A stretch of 64,000 nucleotides of DNA from Crossaster papposus. Taxonomy: Eukaryota > Echinodermata > Asteroidea > Velatida > Solasteridae. The first letter of the stretch is position 1, and each line of letters begins with the position of its first letter. The notes beneath the pieces are model-generated. The model was not told the DNA's origin. It saw only the letters and a program-made list of their open reading frames with translations, and made no database searches. The translations under genes were made by a program, and so were the position numbers. The stretch is taken from the NCBI GenBank assembly GCA_037893245.1, contig JBAIAA010000433.1, positions 1,426,001 through 1,490,000 of the forward strand, written 5' to 3'. This document shows positions 32,996 through 44,783 of this stretch, one piece after another.

Positions 32996-33536
32996 GTGTG
33001 GATAATCGGGGATTCCCTCATCCGCCGGGCAGAATGCCACCTTGGTCTCACAGTTAAAGTCACGTGGAGAGTAAAAGGCGGTGCAGGGATTCCCGATATG
33101 CTTTCGCTTCTGGAAGAGCTACGTCTTACACAGCCCCCGCCGGCGTTATTGATCATACATTTGGGCACTAATAATTTAGTTTCTATAGACGAGTATGGCC
33201 TCCGGCAAACAATCTCGGTTCTATTACGAGATTATGCTGCCATGTTTTATCACACTTGGTTTGTCTGGTCTGACATTTTGCCGCGGCTTTTTTTACTTTG
33301 GAGCCCGTTCCCAGCCTGCTGTGGAGCGAAAGCGCCGCACAATAAATCGATGGGCCAAATCACAATGCACGGCCTTGCCATTTGCGTCTTGTCTGCACCA
33401 TCCACAATTTATGTGGTCAGATTTGTCATTGTTTCGTTATGATGGCGTGCATTTGTCGCCTGTTGGGACAAGGCTTTTGGTAGATAACCTGCGTCAATGC
33501 ATTTTGTCCCTTATCAGTCATTATATGGTCCAATAG
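32996..33536 (+). pseudogene. SGNH hydrolase domain of the Ngaro-like fossil
   Basis: MWIIGDSLIRRAECHLG carries the catalytic Ser block (GDS), and ALLIIHLGTNNLVS the Gly/Asn block. Further along FRYDGVHLSPVGTRLL supplies the Asp-x-x-His block. These three blocks are the SGNH/GDSL signature. In Ngaro elements this domain is an accessory hydrolase of unknown substrate. It is broken. Confidence 0.8.
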
Positions 33537-33588
33537 TGTAAGGATGACGTTTGGGGTTGTCCTGTCTGTCTTATTTTGGGCGCGCTGT

Positions 33589-35283
33589 GCGCGGGTGGCA
33601 TTTTATCCAGGCAGACAGCCAGTAAATCCCGTGTTTCGCCATTAAAGCATTGTAAAATTTAATAGTGTTTCGAATTTTGATGAATTTGAATTGTATATAT
33701 AGTTGCATTGACCGTGGCAAATATTCAATCTACATGCAAAATGCAGTAGTCATTGCGCTTACACGTTTCAAAAGGCTATATGCTCCTGACCGAATGTTCA
33801 TTATTGGTGGGAACACATCTGCACGGACGTTTAAACATTGTATGCTTGTAAACATTGTCTATTATATAACTCAGCTCGGGGTCCGGTGTACCCACTTGAT
33901 TTTGGGTCTCTTGTACCTTGTGTGATTTGGGGTCTGGTGTACCCATTTTATTTGGGGTATGATGTACCCAATTTATTTTGGGTCTGGTGTACCCATTTTA
34001 TTTGGGGTCTGGAGTACCCACTTTATTCTTGAGGTCTGGAGTACCCATTTGATTTTGGGGTATGGTGTACCCATTTGAATTTGGGTTCGGTGTACCTGCT
34101 GGGGTCTGGTGTACCCACTTAATTGAATTGAGTGTCCGGCTTTGCCAACAATTGCGCGGGTGGCATTTTATCCAGGCAGACAGCCAGTAAATCCCGTGTT
34201 TCGCCATTAAAGCATTGTAAAATTTAATAGTGTTTCGAATTTTGATGAATTTGAATTGTATATATAGTTGCATTGACCGTGGCAAATATTCAATCTACAT
34301 GCAAAATGCAGTAGTCATTGCGCTTACACGTTTCAAAAGGCTATATGCTCCTGACCGAATGTTCATTATTGGTGGGAACACATCTGCACGGACGTTTAAA
34401 CATTGTATGCTTGTAAACATTGTCTATTATATAACTCAGCTCGGGGTCCGGTGTACCCACTTGATTTTGGGTCTCTTGTACCTTGTGTGATTTGGGGTCT
34501 GGTGTACCCATTTTATTTGGGGTATGATGTACCCAATTTATTTTGGGTCTGGTGTACCCATTTTATTTGGGGTCTGGAGTACCCACTTTATTCTTGAGGT
34601 CTGGAGTACCCATTTGATTTTGGGGTATGGTGTACCCATTTGAATTTGGGTTCGGTGTACCTGCTGGGGTCTGGTGTACCCACTTAATTGAATTGAGTGT
34701 CCGGCTTTGCCAACAATTGCGCGGGTGGCATTTTATCCAGGCAGACAGCCAGTAAATCCCGTGTTTCGCCATTAAAGCATTGTAAAATTTAATAGTGTTT
34801 CGAATTTTGATGAATTTGAATTGTATATATAGTTGCATTGACCGTGGCAAATATTCAATCTACATGCAAAATGCAGTAGTCATTGCGCTTACACGTTTCA
34901 AAAGGCTATATGCTCCTGACCGAATGTTCATTATTGGTGGGAACACATCTGCACGGACGTTTAAACATTGTATGCTTGTAAACATTGTCTATTATATAAC
35001 TCAGCTCGGGGTCCGGTGTACCCACTTGATTTTGGGTCTCTTGTACCTTGTGTGATTTGGGGTCTGGTGTACCCATTTTATTTGGGGTATGATGTACCCA
35101 ATTTATTTTGGGTCTGGTGTACCCATTTTATTTGGGGTCTGGAGTACCCACTTTATTCTTGAGGTCTGGAGTACCCATTTGATTTTGGGGTATGGTGTAC
35201 CCATTTGAATTTGGGTTCGGTGTACCTGCTGGGGTCTGGTGTACCCACTTAATTGAATTGAGTGTCCGGCTTTGCCAACAATT
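33589..35283 (+). repeat. Three near-identical 565-bp tandem repeats
   Basis: The copies are 33,589-34,153, 34,154-34,718 and 34,719-35,283, with an exact 565-bp period. Reading frames inside all three translate identically, so amplification is very recent or partly an assembly effect. Each unit has a ~300-bp unique part and ~10 short repeats around GGTCTGGTGTACCCATTTTA. It directly follows the SGNH domain, where Ngaro elements carry their 3' split direct repeats, so it may have grown from such repeats. Confidence 0.95.
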
Positions 35284-36168
35284 CGGTATCCGGCACAATG
35301 GATGCAATTAAATGTTTACTGTGGCAATACACATACACATACAAATTCAGTTGTCATGTTTCTAATTTTTCTTGTGAGTCTGAGTATAAAACTACATGTA
35401 AACAGTCCACTTCATTTGTTAACCGAAATAAGTGGTTTATTAATATTGCCAACATTTGTTCGATGCTAAAGTATGATGCAAGAACAACAGAGTTAAAACA
35501 ATACAAATGTTTTCTTGCCCCTTTGATGGATTAATAACATGTTTAGCTCATGAAAATACTCTGTTCTGTGTAATGAAGCCTTACCTCTTCGGGTCAGATG
35601 GTATGTTAACACTTATGTAACCTCCGAAACATTCGGCAGTTGTTAACAGTAACCTCCGAAACACTGAATTAGAAAATTTCAAACTCTTGGACAGATCATG
35701 GGATTTTCATGTTACCTTCACAGGTATGTTGGCCCAATTGAACACTGTTTGTACAGGGAACAAGACATGGCCACTGTCCTAGGAAAGTGTTTTAAATTAA
35801 AAAATTGTCTGACAAATAGTGATGTTTAACACTAAAAAGGGATTAAATATTATTTCTCGAAAAGAAATGTACTTCAGTTTGGGGATTTCTGGTTTTTCGT
35901 TTAGAGCTTTTACCAATACTTTATAGTGTGAGGCCGCTTGTTCAAATAATCCTCAAGATCCAATTTACGTCAAATACAACAAGTGCTCAAAAGATTTAGT
36001 AGCCGGAAAAATAAACAGCCTCACGTTTTCGCTAAAAAACAGCCTTGGTGAGTTAATCGATAATAGAGGTAAAGAGATTATTTTAAACGTAGACATTTTT
36101 TAGTTTTGTTTAATAAAATGACGACGAGTATATATTCAAATTTAAACATCGAAGGGAGTAGCTTTTGA
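35284..36168. other. No gene seen
   Basis: AT-rich sequence. The phrase ACTGTGGCAATACACA near 35,319 also occurs near 31,858, on the other side of the SGNH and triplicated region, which may reflect a repeated part of the Ngaro-like element. A direct repeat TAACCTCCGAAACA lies near 35,618 and 35,650. Confidence 0.4.
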
Positions 36169-36606
36169 AATGAAGGTATTTGGATTGCAAAAAAAATCGA
36201 AGAGGTTCAAAAGATATCGATTCAACGAGAACAGCGAAGCGCGTTGTATAAAAAATACGGTAAATTAATTACAACATTGTCTACCACAGAAACTCTAGCC
36301 GAGATGGGTGGCGCAATTTGCGGTGGTTTGGGAATCGCCGCTATTACTAGTGGCGTCATCCTAGTGCCCGTGGGTTTAGCGTTGGAGGAAGTAGCTTTGA
36401 GTTTAGGTTGCGCCACGCTCGTTTTTAAATATTTTACCAAACGATTTAGACATAAAACTAAAAAAACTCTCCATCTAACTGAAGATCAGCGTCCTCGTGG
36501 CCTGTTTACTGAACGTCGTCTCAACTCCTTCGTTCCATTATTGGCATCTCCTGGCGTGCACCGAAACTACCGATATGTTTTTCATGCTGAGACAGCGCTT
36601 GGGTAG
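36169..36606 (+). CDS. Small protein with two predicted hydrophobic segments
   Basis: The frame open from about 36,169 gives a charged amphipathic N-terminal helix (KKIEEVQKISIQREQRSALY). Two hydrophobic segments follow (AICGGLGIAAITSGVILVPV and ALEEVALSLGCATLVF) and then a basic KYFTKRFRHKTKK stretch. I have the impression of similar small membrane proteins in repeat-rich regions of cnidarian and echinoderm genomes, some of them in large DNA elements, but cannot name a family. The first in-frame ATG is at 36,244. After residue ~75 the character changes, which suggests a junction. Confidence 0.35.
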   Translation, partial: NEGIWIAKKIEEVQKISIQREQRSALYKKYGKLITTLSTTETLAEMGGAICGGLGIAAITSGVILVPVGLALEEVALSLGCATLVFKYFTKRFRHKTKKTLHLTEDQRPRGLFTERRLNSFVPLLASPGVHRNYRYVFHAETALG

Positions 36607-37417
36607 ATGGCTGAACTGTACTGCAATACAAAGACGTCTTGAAACGCGAAATTGCCTTTTGGGAGTCAACTGACAGCAACTGTCACCATTGGCGCTCTGC
36701 TGTCTATAACGGTTTATCCCCTCAAGACAACTGTACATTGATGATTGTGAGAGACGTCATTTGCGACGGTGTGGACCATGATGACGATAGGTGTATCCGT
36801 CTATAATTTTTTTTGACTATTATATTATCTGATTATGATAATTTCTAGACGTGTACACCACCACCAATTTTGTACTATTATATTATCTGTTTTTTTACTA
36901 TTATATTATCTGTATTTTTTTAAATATTATTATCTGATTATGGAGGTGCACCTCCATAATTATGCCAAGCGTCTTCATATAGGTTTTAGGCATTTACGGT
37001 TTAGGGGCTGCCTTGCATCCTCCCATATATTATCTGATCATATATTCTTTTAAAGGGATACCCAAAAAGGGCCGAAATGAACTTAAAAGTTTTTTCAGAG
37101 TCTCTAGCTTGTATAGTTTTATCTCTGTTTTTTATTCCTCAGTCCGCATTCTTGTATGGAGGGTCCCTTCATAATAGGTTCAAGGCATTTACGGTTTAGG
37201 GGCCACCTTGTTTCCTCCTTTTTACATCTTTTTAAATCGCAAATTCTTGTAATTCTTGTTTAAATAGATTCGCAGAGGTTTGTCTTACTCTTTTTTTAAA
37301 TTTGTGTGTGAGACTGTTTTCAAAAGAAAAAGAAAAAAGAAATAAGAGGACACAAAATTAATCCATTTATGTCTTTGGTGGCATCATCAATAATACTGCA
37401 CTTTACATGCATGGTCT
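36607..37417. other. AT-rich interval with short repeats and a 24-bp perfect palindrome
   Basis: ACTATTATATTATCTG repeats at 36,816-36,930. A perfect palindrome centred on GTGCAC spans 36,937-36,960. The phrase GGCATTTACGGTTTAGGGGC occurs at about 36,988 and 37,188, indicating a ~200-bp direct repeat. No gene seen. Confidence 0.5.
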
Positions 37418-37421
37418 TTAA

Positions 37422-37649
37422 CCAGTTTGTGCCGGAGGACGTATATACACGCAAAGTTTTCACCAGATTTAAAACGGATGACGCATAAACATGTCACGAG
37501 AAAGTCTGGAAATGTCTGTCAGCAGCGAGCAAAGCCGGAAATTTGTGGGTGTGCTTCCTGGTACCATCGGCCTGAATCGCCTCGGATCGAGTTTTGTTAA
37601 AAATAATCCTGTGCCTCGGCTCGGTGATGATAATCCCGGTGCGAATTGG
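37422..37649. mobile_element. 228-bp MITE with TTAA target duplication, copy 2
   Basis: Second copy of the 15,903-16,138 element, with ends CCAGTTTGTGCCGG and the reverse complement of CCAATTCGCACCGG. TTAA lies at 37,418-37,421 and 37,650-37,653. The interior shares AAAACGGATGACG, GTCAGCAGCG and CTCGGATCGAGTTT with copy 1. The copies differ at many positions, so the family is not very recent. Confidence 0.88.
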
Positions 37650-37653
37650 TTAA

Positions 37654-38349
37654 AGGGGATAAATATGTGCTGGCTGGTTGTAAGAAATATACCTGAGATG
37701 TAATGACGTCATTGCTTTTCTATGCACCAGACGACAGAGGGAAAGACTCGCTCGTGGGAAAGCAAACATTTAAACAAAGCGCGATTCATATTATTTAGAC
37801 GAAAGTCTGACAAGTCTTATGCATGGTTTATTGAGGGTAATTATCTGCAGCTACCTTTCAAAATTACACATTTCCAACGATCAATTTTGTTTACCATTTT
37901 TTGTTATGAAACAGCGCTTGTTCGATATATTTTTGGTTTGTGCCTACCTCGCGCGATCAGCTTTTCGTGTAAAAGACTCCTGCATACTGCATGATGTTAA
38001 GAACGTACCGGTGCCAGTGTAATTTTTGAAATATAGGAATTTCACACTTTACAGTCGGCACTTTAGGAATTTTACATAAGTACGAACTAATTAGTATATG
38101 CCATGCGAGGGTTAACAAGAAATACAAATAAAAACAAAAGGGGTCAGACTTCATAGGAGTTTAATTTTTATTTGACACCATATTGTTAAAAACTAGTTGG
38201 GATTTTTATCGGCCATTAAAAACCATCCACATGACAGGCTCTCGACCAATAAGAATTGCATGGTTAACTGTCTTGAGGATACATGTATTATGAATGCAGG
38301 TTTAAATAATGTTATTATAGTGCTTACCTCAAAATTGTCCTGCTTAGTA
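37654..38349. other. No gene seen
   Basis: Mixed-composition sequence with short open frames only. It ends at the 3' tail of the LINE that follows on the minus strand. Confidence 0.45.
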
Positions 38350-39357
38350 GAGTATACATCTACATCTACATCTACATCTATCCAGCTACTTGTCAAAGCC
38401 TATTCAGCATCTAGACAAGGGTGCGGCTGCCGACGGTGGACGGTTTGTGTACTCAGTGGGTGCCAAAATATGTACACAAATAGAGATGTGTGCAATTAAA
38501 AACATGACTCTTAATGCCTACTCGCATCTGATGGCCTCCTTGAACTGCTCCAAGTGGGCAGCTCGATGATGTCTTGAGGAAGCTCATCCCAGTCTTTTAT
38601 GGTGCGAGGAAAGAAGCTGTATTTGTATGGGTCTGATGATGTTCTTAGTCTTGTAAATTCTAGGCGATGTTGACTTCTGGTTGCTCTGGCTTTATGTTTG
38701 ATGTAGTCTGGGAGAGGAATGGCTATCTGATGGTTGAGGATATTGTACATCGTGACTAGACGTGAATGCAATCGTCGTTTTTGAAGTGTTGGGAGACCGA
38801 TGTCCAATCTCATAGCTGTGACGCTGTCTTCTCTGTTGTAGTTCCCAGTGATAAAGCGTATCCCCCTCCTCTGAACTTTCTCAAGGCTGCCAATTTGATT
38901 TTGCCGGTATGGATCCCATATTGCTGCCCCGTATTCCAGTTGTGACCTGACAAGTGTTGTGTATGCCTGTTTCTTGATGGAGGGAGATAGGCTGAGATTT
39001 CGTCTAATGAATGCAATGGTTCTGTTGGCTTTGGTTGCGACTGCTTTGATGTGGGATTTCCAGCTGAGTTGTTCATGGATCTCCAACCCAAGGTAGGACT
39101 GGCTTGAGACCGTGGTAAGTGCCTCATCTCCCATGGTGTAGTTGTGGATGATGGGCTTCTGTTTGCGATGGATTCTCATGGTGTAGCACTTAAATACCAT
39201 CTGCCAGGTCTCGGTCCAGTTGTGCAGCTTTTTGAGGTCTTCTTGCAGAACCTTGGTATCCTTTATTGTGTTGATTTCACGGAACAGGAGGCAATCATCT
39301 GCAAAAAGCTTGATGGTTGAGCTGATGTTCTCGCCAATGTCATTGATGTAGAGTAGA
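38350..39357 (-). mobile_element. 5'-truncated LINE (CR1/L2-like) with reverse transcriptase C-terminal half
   Basis: Minus strand: FLLYINDIGENISSTIKLFADDCLLFR contains the active-site FADD. It is followed by SYLGLEIHEQLSWKSHI, RRNLSLSP, LVRSQLEYGAAIWDP, SLEKVQRRGIRFI and YKYSFFPRTIKDWDELP, the usual blocks to the end of ORF2. The frame is open for 286 residues. Near 38,553 a single-base loss changes the last ~14 residues; the expected C-terminus ...LEQFKEAIRCE and stop at 38,518-38,520 lie in the neighbouring frame. The 3' tail is ATGTAG hexamers (38,353-38,381), as in CR1/L2 LINEs. Truncation in the palm domain is a standard failed-reverse-transcription product. It is the youngest LINE in the window. 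Confidence 0.9.
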
Positions 39358-39506
39358 AAGTCTTCCAACATCTTTACAATACTGCTCTAGTTCTGTTTCA
39401 ATGAAGCATCTGACACATCCGGCCGCCTTAAAGAGAAACTCCACCCATAGTTTATAATGGTGTAATGTTAAAGAGTGTCAATTACCATTGTGACTTTATT
39501 TTTATT

Positions 39507-39795
39507 AGCTGTTTCGGCATTTCGGCCGAAACAGCTATTGTAATCGTTAATTATTTATTTTTTTTCCACTTTCAGACTTTTTTTCATAGGATTTGTACAC
39601 GTTTCGTTCAGCCAATACACTTTGACACTTTGGTAAATCCGATCGACTTGAAACTTGGCATACAATAAGAACACCACCCACAGATGGTCCTAGAAGAAAT
39701 TCGTCGCGATTACGCCATTCATGGTCACGTCACGTCAAGTTAAAGGTGCAACTTTTCCCCATAGGTTTTGTACACGTTTTCATCCAGACTATTTG
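39507..39795 (+). mobile_element. 5' fragment of the Helitron-like, CRE-minisatellite family
   Basis: It opens with the AGCTGTTTCGG...CCGAAACAGCT hairpin (39,507-39,534). Next come a T-rich tract, TTTGTACACG, TGACACTTTGGTAAATCCGA, and the start of a second unit. It stops at about 39,795, where a short dispersed repeat (shared with 15,160-15,215) begins. It is the same family as 44,784-56,185 but lacks the 3' terminus. Confidence 0.75.
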
Positions 39796-39850
39796 CACTG
39801 CGGCGAGTGAGGGCGCAAGATAAGATACTGTCAGTGTTAAGTCTGGTTTC
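39792..39850 (-). repeat. Short dispersed repeat, inverted copy of 15,160-15,215
   Basis: TGCACTGCGGCGAGTGAGGG and onward is the reverse complement of the block at 15,160-15,215. It begins exactly where the Helitron-like fragment ends. Confidence 0.6.
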
Positions 39851-42815
39851 GTCATGGCCGGACGTTTCCGTCTTCGCGGCCGGTCCGATAGCCAGCCTCG
39901 GGCCGTGTTTTATACTGCGGCATGGCAGCAACCCAGGATTCAAGAGAGGTCATTTCTGGGAAGGTTTATTTTGCCATCTCAGTAAAAGTCAATCGCGCTT
40001 GTGTTTGCGAGATTGGACATTTGTGCTAGTTTGAAGACCCTTTCTTGAATTGTATGGAGAAATGAGGTAGGATCAAACCACTTATTAATTTATTTGTTGG
40101 CGCAGCTCAAACTGAAGTAACCCTCCTTGAAAAGGGGCGTGTCGATTTGGTTTATGGAGCCGTGCTCTGAGACAATTGTATTCTTATAAAAGTGGAAATA
40201 TTCTTGTTTTACCTTACGTTTTGCGTTTGCTTCGGCAGAGTTTAGAAAATGTCTCCAGGGTGCGCCAGCATATAGGTTTGAAGCTTGCCATGCTTGGCAT
40301 GGAGCCTTCGTGCTAAAGATAACAATTTGTGCGGTAGGGAGTGGCAGCACTGATGCGTGGCAATGGAATGTGAGAGCACCACAATGGTCTATGCAAAATG
40401 GCTGGTCTACTTGTGTAATTAATTAGGGCCAGGAATGTAGGCTTTAATATGTCCAAATGAAGTTATGTTATTTATGCTACTAAATGTTTGCATACGTTTT
40501 CAGCAATGAATTTTTAAAAAAATAATAAAAATGATCACCCAGTAAGAGGTACGTCTCCTATCGCATTTAAAAATTCACATGTGTATTGAATTCATATAAT
40601 GCATATTTACGTAGAAATCGATATGCGATTGAATCAGGTGTATAGTATATTGCAGTTAGTTACATAACAGGCATATGCCGGTGTGTGGGCAACCCAATAG
40701 CACGCATGTGCATGCAGCCGTCTTTCTTTTCTATGTCCCTCTGGACGGCCGTCGGCTTTTGTTCCCAAAATGAGTGTTCCCGATCAATTCGCTTATTTAG
40801 TTTCTGGTTGGTTGAACGGGTCTGTTTGCTCCGTATTCAAATATCGTATAGTGCTCTTAGTGTAATCGGTGATCTTCGTTGATTGCTCTATTTCGGAGGG
40901 TGTTTTTCTACAGATCTGAGACCTATCGAGGGTAGCAATCTAATCGAGCCCCTCCAGGTATAAGTGGGTATGGTACTCGTTTATTTGCTAGGGCGGCAAG
41001 CATTCCCTTTATAAACCTTTACCCAGATAATTATAGGTTGTGTTTTATTTGGAACTCTGTGTTGAAATAATATATTTCCGCTACATATCTGTAGGAAAGC
41101 CCGTATAATCTAAATGTTGGGACTTTGGTGCTAATTCATAGTATGGGAATAAAATATCATAGTGCCTGGTGTGTGCTCTCGCATTGTATAATTATAGCCA
41201 GTCAGATTACAGCGTAGTCATTAATGAGGTACGCAGCGAAGTCTTGAGCGGGTTGGCGGCTTCGCAGCCGCAAAAATTCACGAGGTTTTGTGTGCACGGA
41301 GGAGTGCCCCGTATAATAGTAATGTTCTTTTTGGCAGTAGTTTTGGGCCAACACAGCGACTCTGACTGTTTCGGGATATTTTGAAGAAAAAACAGCCCAA
41401 AAAAACCACGTAAATTATAATGCATACACGTACCTGTTGTTGCATAACTTTGCTTTATGCTCACGTTTTGCATGTGATGTTTGTTTTCGATAGTCAGAGT
41501 GCCACATGTTCTGGTCGGGCGCCTTTGCTCTGGTATGGGGCAGGGGTTTTGACATGCAAATTGCCTTTGAGTTTACTATAGCAACGCATGTTTGGTCGGG
41601 GGTTAGATCGTTTTTGCTTTTGAGGTCATTACACTTGTAATGAGGCATTTATGTGCTTTTTGCGTGGCATTATTTTTATGAGCCTGCTTTCGGAATAGAA
41701 GACATTTTGAGTGTTCCTAATTGTTTTAGGTAACTAAAAAAGAACCACATATTTTGAAGATAGGTACTAAATCACATATCTTGTCACCAAACCGGCACAG
41801 TATTCTGCACAACTTTGTTTAGTAAGAAAAAAGGGTATTTCTTACCGACCATAAAATCAGACACAACAGTCATAGTTCTGTCCCTGTTTAAAAAAAAATA
41901 ATAATAATAATAATTGTTGATGAAAACTTGAAAAGTCTCTCTAAACAATAAGACGATACTAGTATGTTTAGCCCGTTTGTTGCAAACAATCGTCGTTAAA
42001 AAAAAACACCCCAAAACCAACCGTATTGAAATTGAAGCTTTTGGTATTGTTAGAGTCCAAGATCACTGCCGGTTATGTCAGCATGCGTTCACTTGCTAAG
42101 TGCCTCCTTCGACAGATGCATTTCAATCATAAATGTAAAATTGAACCCATGTGTTAAATATGATTGTGTATAATAATGCGATGCAACGGTTTTCAAATTT
42201 TTGGGAGGAAGCCATTTTATGCGCTATTTAAGCAGAAACTTATTCAAATTTCAAGCCTTGCTTATAGGGGTTTTACCCGGGAGAAACAGCCAAGGGGCAT
42301 GGTTTGTTTCAGGTCATTCCGCACAATATTATTGTGTCCTAAGACACGGACAAGCCGGCATGCGTAACCGCCATGGTCCGTCCCAGGACAGTGCCAATTT
42401 TGCATAGTAAGAAGGATCAGGTCCGCTCTAGGCAAGCCTTACACGTTCCAATTACAAAAAAGTTTACAAAGAAGTAAATTGTACGTTTTAAAAGGGGTCT
42501 CGATCGTCCCAGGGTACCCGGATCAGTATAGGAAATGAACCGTGTAGCTTGTGAGCAGCCTATAACAATATTTAGTCTCAGTACAGGAATTGTTAGCCTT
42601 GTTATAGATCTTCGATAGAAGATAACAATTATTGTGGGCAATTAACTTCTTTGTGGACCAAGGCTAATTTGATTATTTGATCGATTGAGAGTTTGGCCAT
42701 TGCTGTTTGGTCAACGCTGTTATATATAATATAACCCCGATAATTGATGGATGTCATTACCTTGCTTTTCATTTCCAATCTCGTTTCGGTCGGAGATGAT
42801 ATACCGTTATCTCAC
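39851..42815. other. ~3 kb without recognised genes or repeats
   Basis: I see no domain-bearing frame, no tandem array and no inverted ends. There is a short ATAATAATAATAATA run near 41,887. This is the longest apparently low-copy segment in the window and could be intronic or intergenic. Confidence 0.45.
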
Positions 42816-44054
42816 GGTACGAGAGTGGTTTTCAAGTTCAACTTCTGAGGTCTAAGGCCATTTGTGGTAAAGTTTTAAAATAGGCCGGTTAAGTTTAAAA
42901 CCTTTTTTCATTTGAAAACTTGGAGTCCAGTTTTTAATCAAATGTGGCATGTGTGATCGTGTCAAGGTGAGGTGTTGAGGTCAAAGTAATTTAAGGTCAG
43001 TGGTAAAAAGGTTTAAATTGTAACAATGGTCTTATTTGGGTTTTATCGCTTTGGGTAATACTGTATATAAATATGGGTGGCTAAGGGTGACAACGACGGT
43101 TTATGGAAGAAATACCAGAACAAAAAAAGACAAAGCAGAAAACGGAGGGGCAAACTAAAACACAAAATGGCATTGCATGGCAACAGACGACTCGGGCTAG
43201 AGAGAGATGAACAATTAGTGAAGTTGCTTTTCTCCCGCTGTGGAGAAAATAGAAATAATGGGAGTTTGCATGCGAGGGTGGTTTTAATAGTTGTAAGTAC
43301 GGTTCATTTGGCTTAATTGAAAAGGGATCCAAGTGCGTTGTCGGCGAACCCCTTGGCAAGTGCTCCATATCTCCGGTCAGACCTCGGGACTCTAAGCAAA
43401 TAGTCTGAGTATGTCAACAAGTCCAGCAACACTCTGTAAGTGTTTTGCACCCTTAAGATCCTTCCCCAGGAAAAGGTTTTTTACCTCGCAATATGTTAAG
43501 CGCGGAGGGTTTTGTTTTGTACCATCTGAAATTCTCCTCTTCGGTTTGGGACCTAAAGAGTGAGTTACGGCTCGTAGATGTTGGTAGCGTTATTGGTTTT
43601 TAAAATATCAGTTTGTCGATAGCGCCCTATTAGCGCGGCGTATCAGATTTAATCATGATTGTCCATAGTGAAGAGCTATAATGCATTCTTGTTGGCAGCA
43701 TTCGTGTTTTAGGATGGGCCTCAACAAAAAAAGGGGCCTTGAAATTCAAACAAAACGGGGAGTGGACCCTCAAATGAGTTTTAGCGCCTTGAGCAGCGTG
43801 TGCCTGTAACTTAGGCGGATGGCAGCCTCGCGGCACGTTTATTAGTGCTGGCAGTCTTATGAGTACAGTCATTTGAACGCATTTACGCGCGGAAATGATG
43901 CGCATTGCTGTTTAGTATCAGGTTCATCAGTCGGAGGACAGCTACTCCCAGTTACACGTTCGTGGCCCTTTTTGGTGGCGCGTATAATGCAGAAAGGCGT
44001 GACCGGCTTCTGTTTGTCGAGTTGTACTACAATGCACAATTTTACTCTAGACTA
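42816..44054. repeat. Head segment of the dispersed repeat family, copy 2
   Basis: It is collinear with 7,170-8,432 (TACGAGAGTGGTTTTCAA through TACTCTAGACTAGC), differing by small indels and scattered substitutions. It leads into the satellite without the LINE fragment present in copy 1. Confidence 0.75.
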
Positions 44055-44783
44055 GCGTGGTTAAGATCAGAGGACGGGCCTCTGCATAAGAGAGAACAGT
44101 GGATGGGTCCTGTGTGTTCAATTGTAATCTAACATGGTTAAGATAATAAGTTTTGCAGTGGACGGGCCCTGCGTTTTGGTTTTTAATCTATAGTGTAGTT
44201 AAGATCAGAGGATGAGAGATAATTATAAGTTACGCAGCGGACGCGCCCTGTGTGCTGAATTTAAATATAACACTGTTAAGATCAGACGATAAGAGAGAAT
44301 GTAAGTTACGCAGTGGACAGGCTCTGTGTGTGTTGAATTTAAATCTAGCAATGGTTAAGATCAAAGGATAAGAGAGAATAAAAGTAACGCAGTGAATGGG
44401 CCATGCGTGTTGAATTTAAATCTAACATTGTTAAGATTATAGAATAACAGAAATTAGAAGTTGCGAAGTGGATGGGCCCTGCATGTTAAATTTAAATCTA
44501 ACATTGTTAAGATTATAGAATAAGAGGAATTAGAAGTTGCGCAGTGGATGGGCCCTGCGTGTTGAATTTAAATCTAACATTGTTAAGATTATAGAATAAG
44601 AGGAATTAGAAGTTGCGCGGTGGATGGGCCCTGCGTGTTGAATTTAAATCTAACATTGGTAAGATTATAGAATAAGAGGAATTAGAAGTTCCGCAGTGGA
44701 TGGGCCCTGCGTGTTAAATTTAAATCTAACATTGTTAAGATTATAGAATAAGCGGAATTAGAAGTTGCGCAGTGGATGGGCCC
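44055..44783 (+). repeat. ~85-88-bp satellite array, copy 2 (about nine units)
   Basis: Same unit as 8,989-13,070. The unit at about 44,140 keeps the uninterrupted site corresponding to the SINE insertion in copy 1. The last five units are almost identical to each other. The array ends abruptly in GGATGGGCCC, where the Helitron-like modules begin. Confidence 0.9.

Larger units (their letters stand above)
29186..33540 (+). mobile_element. Ngaro-like (DIRS order) tyrosine-recombinase retroelement fossil
   Basis: Parts in order: end of reverse transcriptase/connection (RGEVRIPADKI, LRGVQALVGSLNFLCRAIP), RNase H (ALELFTDAAGSIGFGGLF, then VRFHTDNVAVMHIINKK and HVPGHLNEIADALSRF), a tyrosine recombinase (30,800-31,840) and an SGNH hydrolase (32,996-33,536). 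This order with a 3' SGNH domain is known for Ngaro elements of sea urchins and fishes. The 5' half, including most of the reverse transcriptase, is not present. It is broken in many places, so old. An 880-bp foldback element is inserted in the RNase H part, and three 565-bp repeats follow at the 3' end. Confidence 0.8.

Noticed and set aside
33665-35162. Three identical 86-codon and 64-codon frames as a gene family
   Set aside because: They are copies of the same 565-bp tandem repeat and include its 30-bp subrepeats; there is no independent coding evidence.
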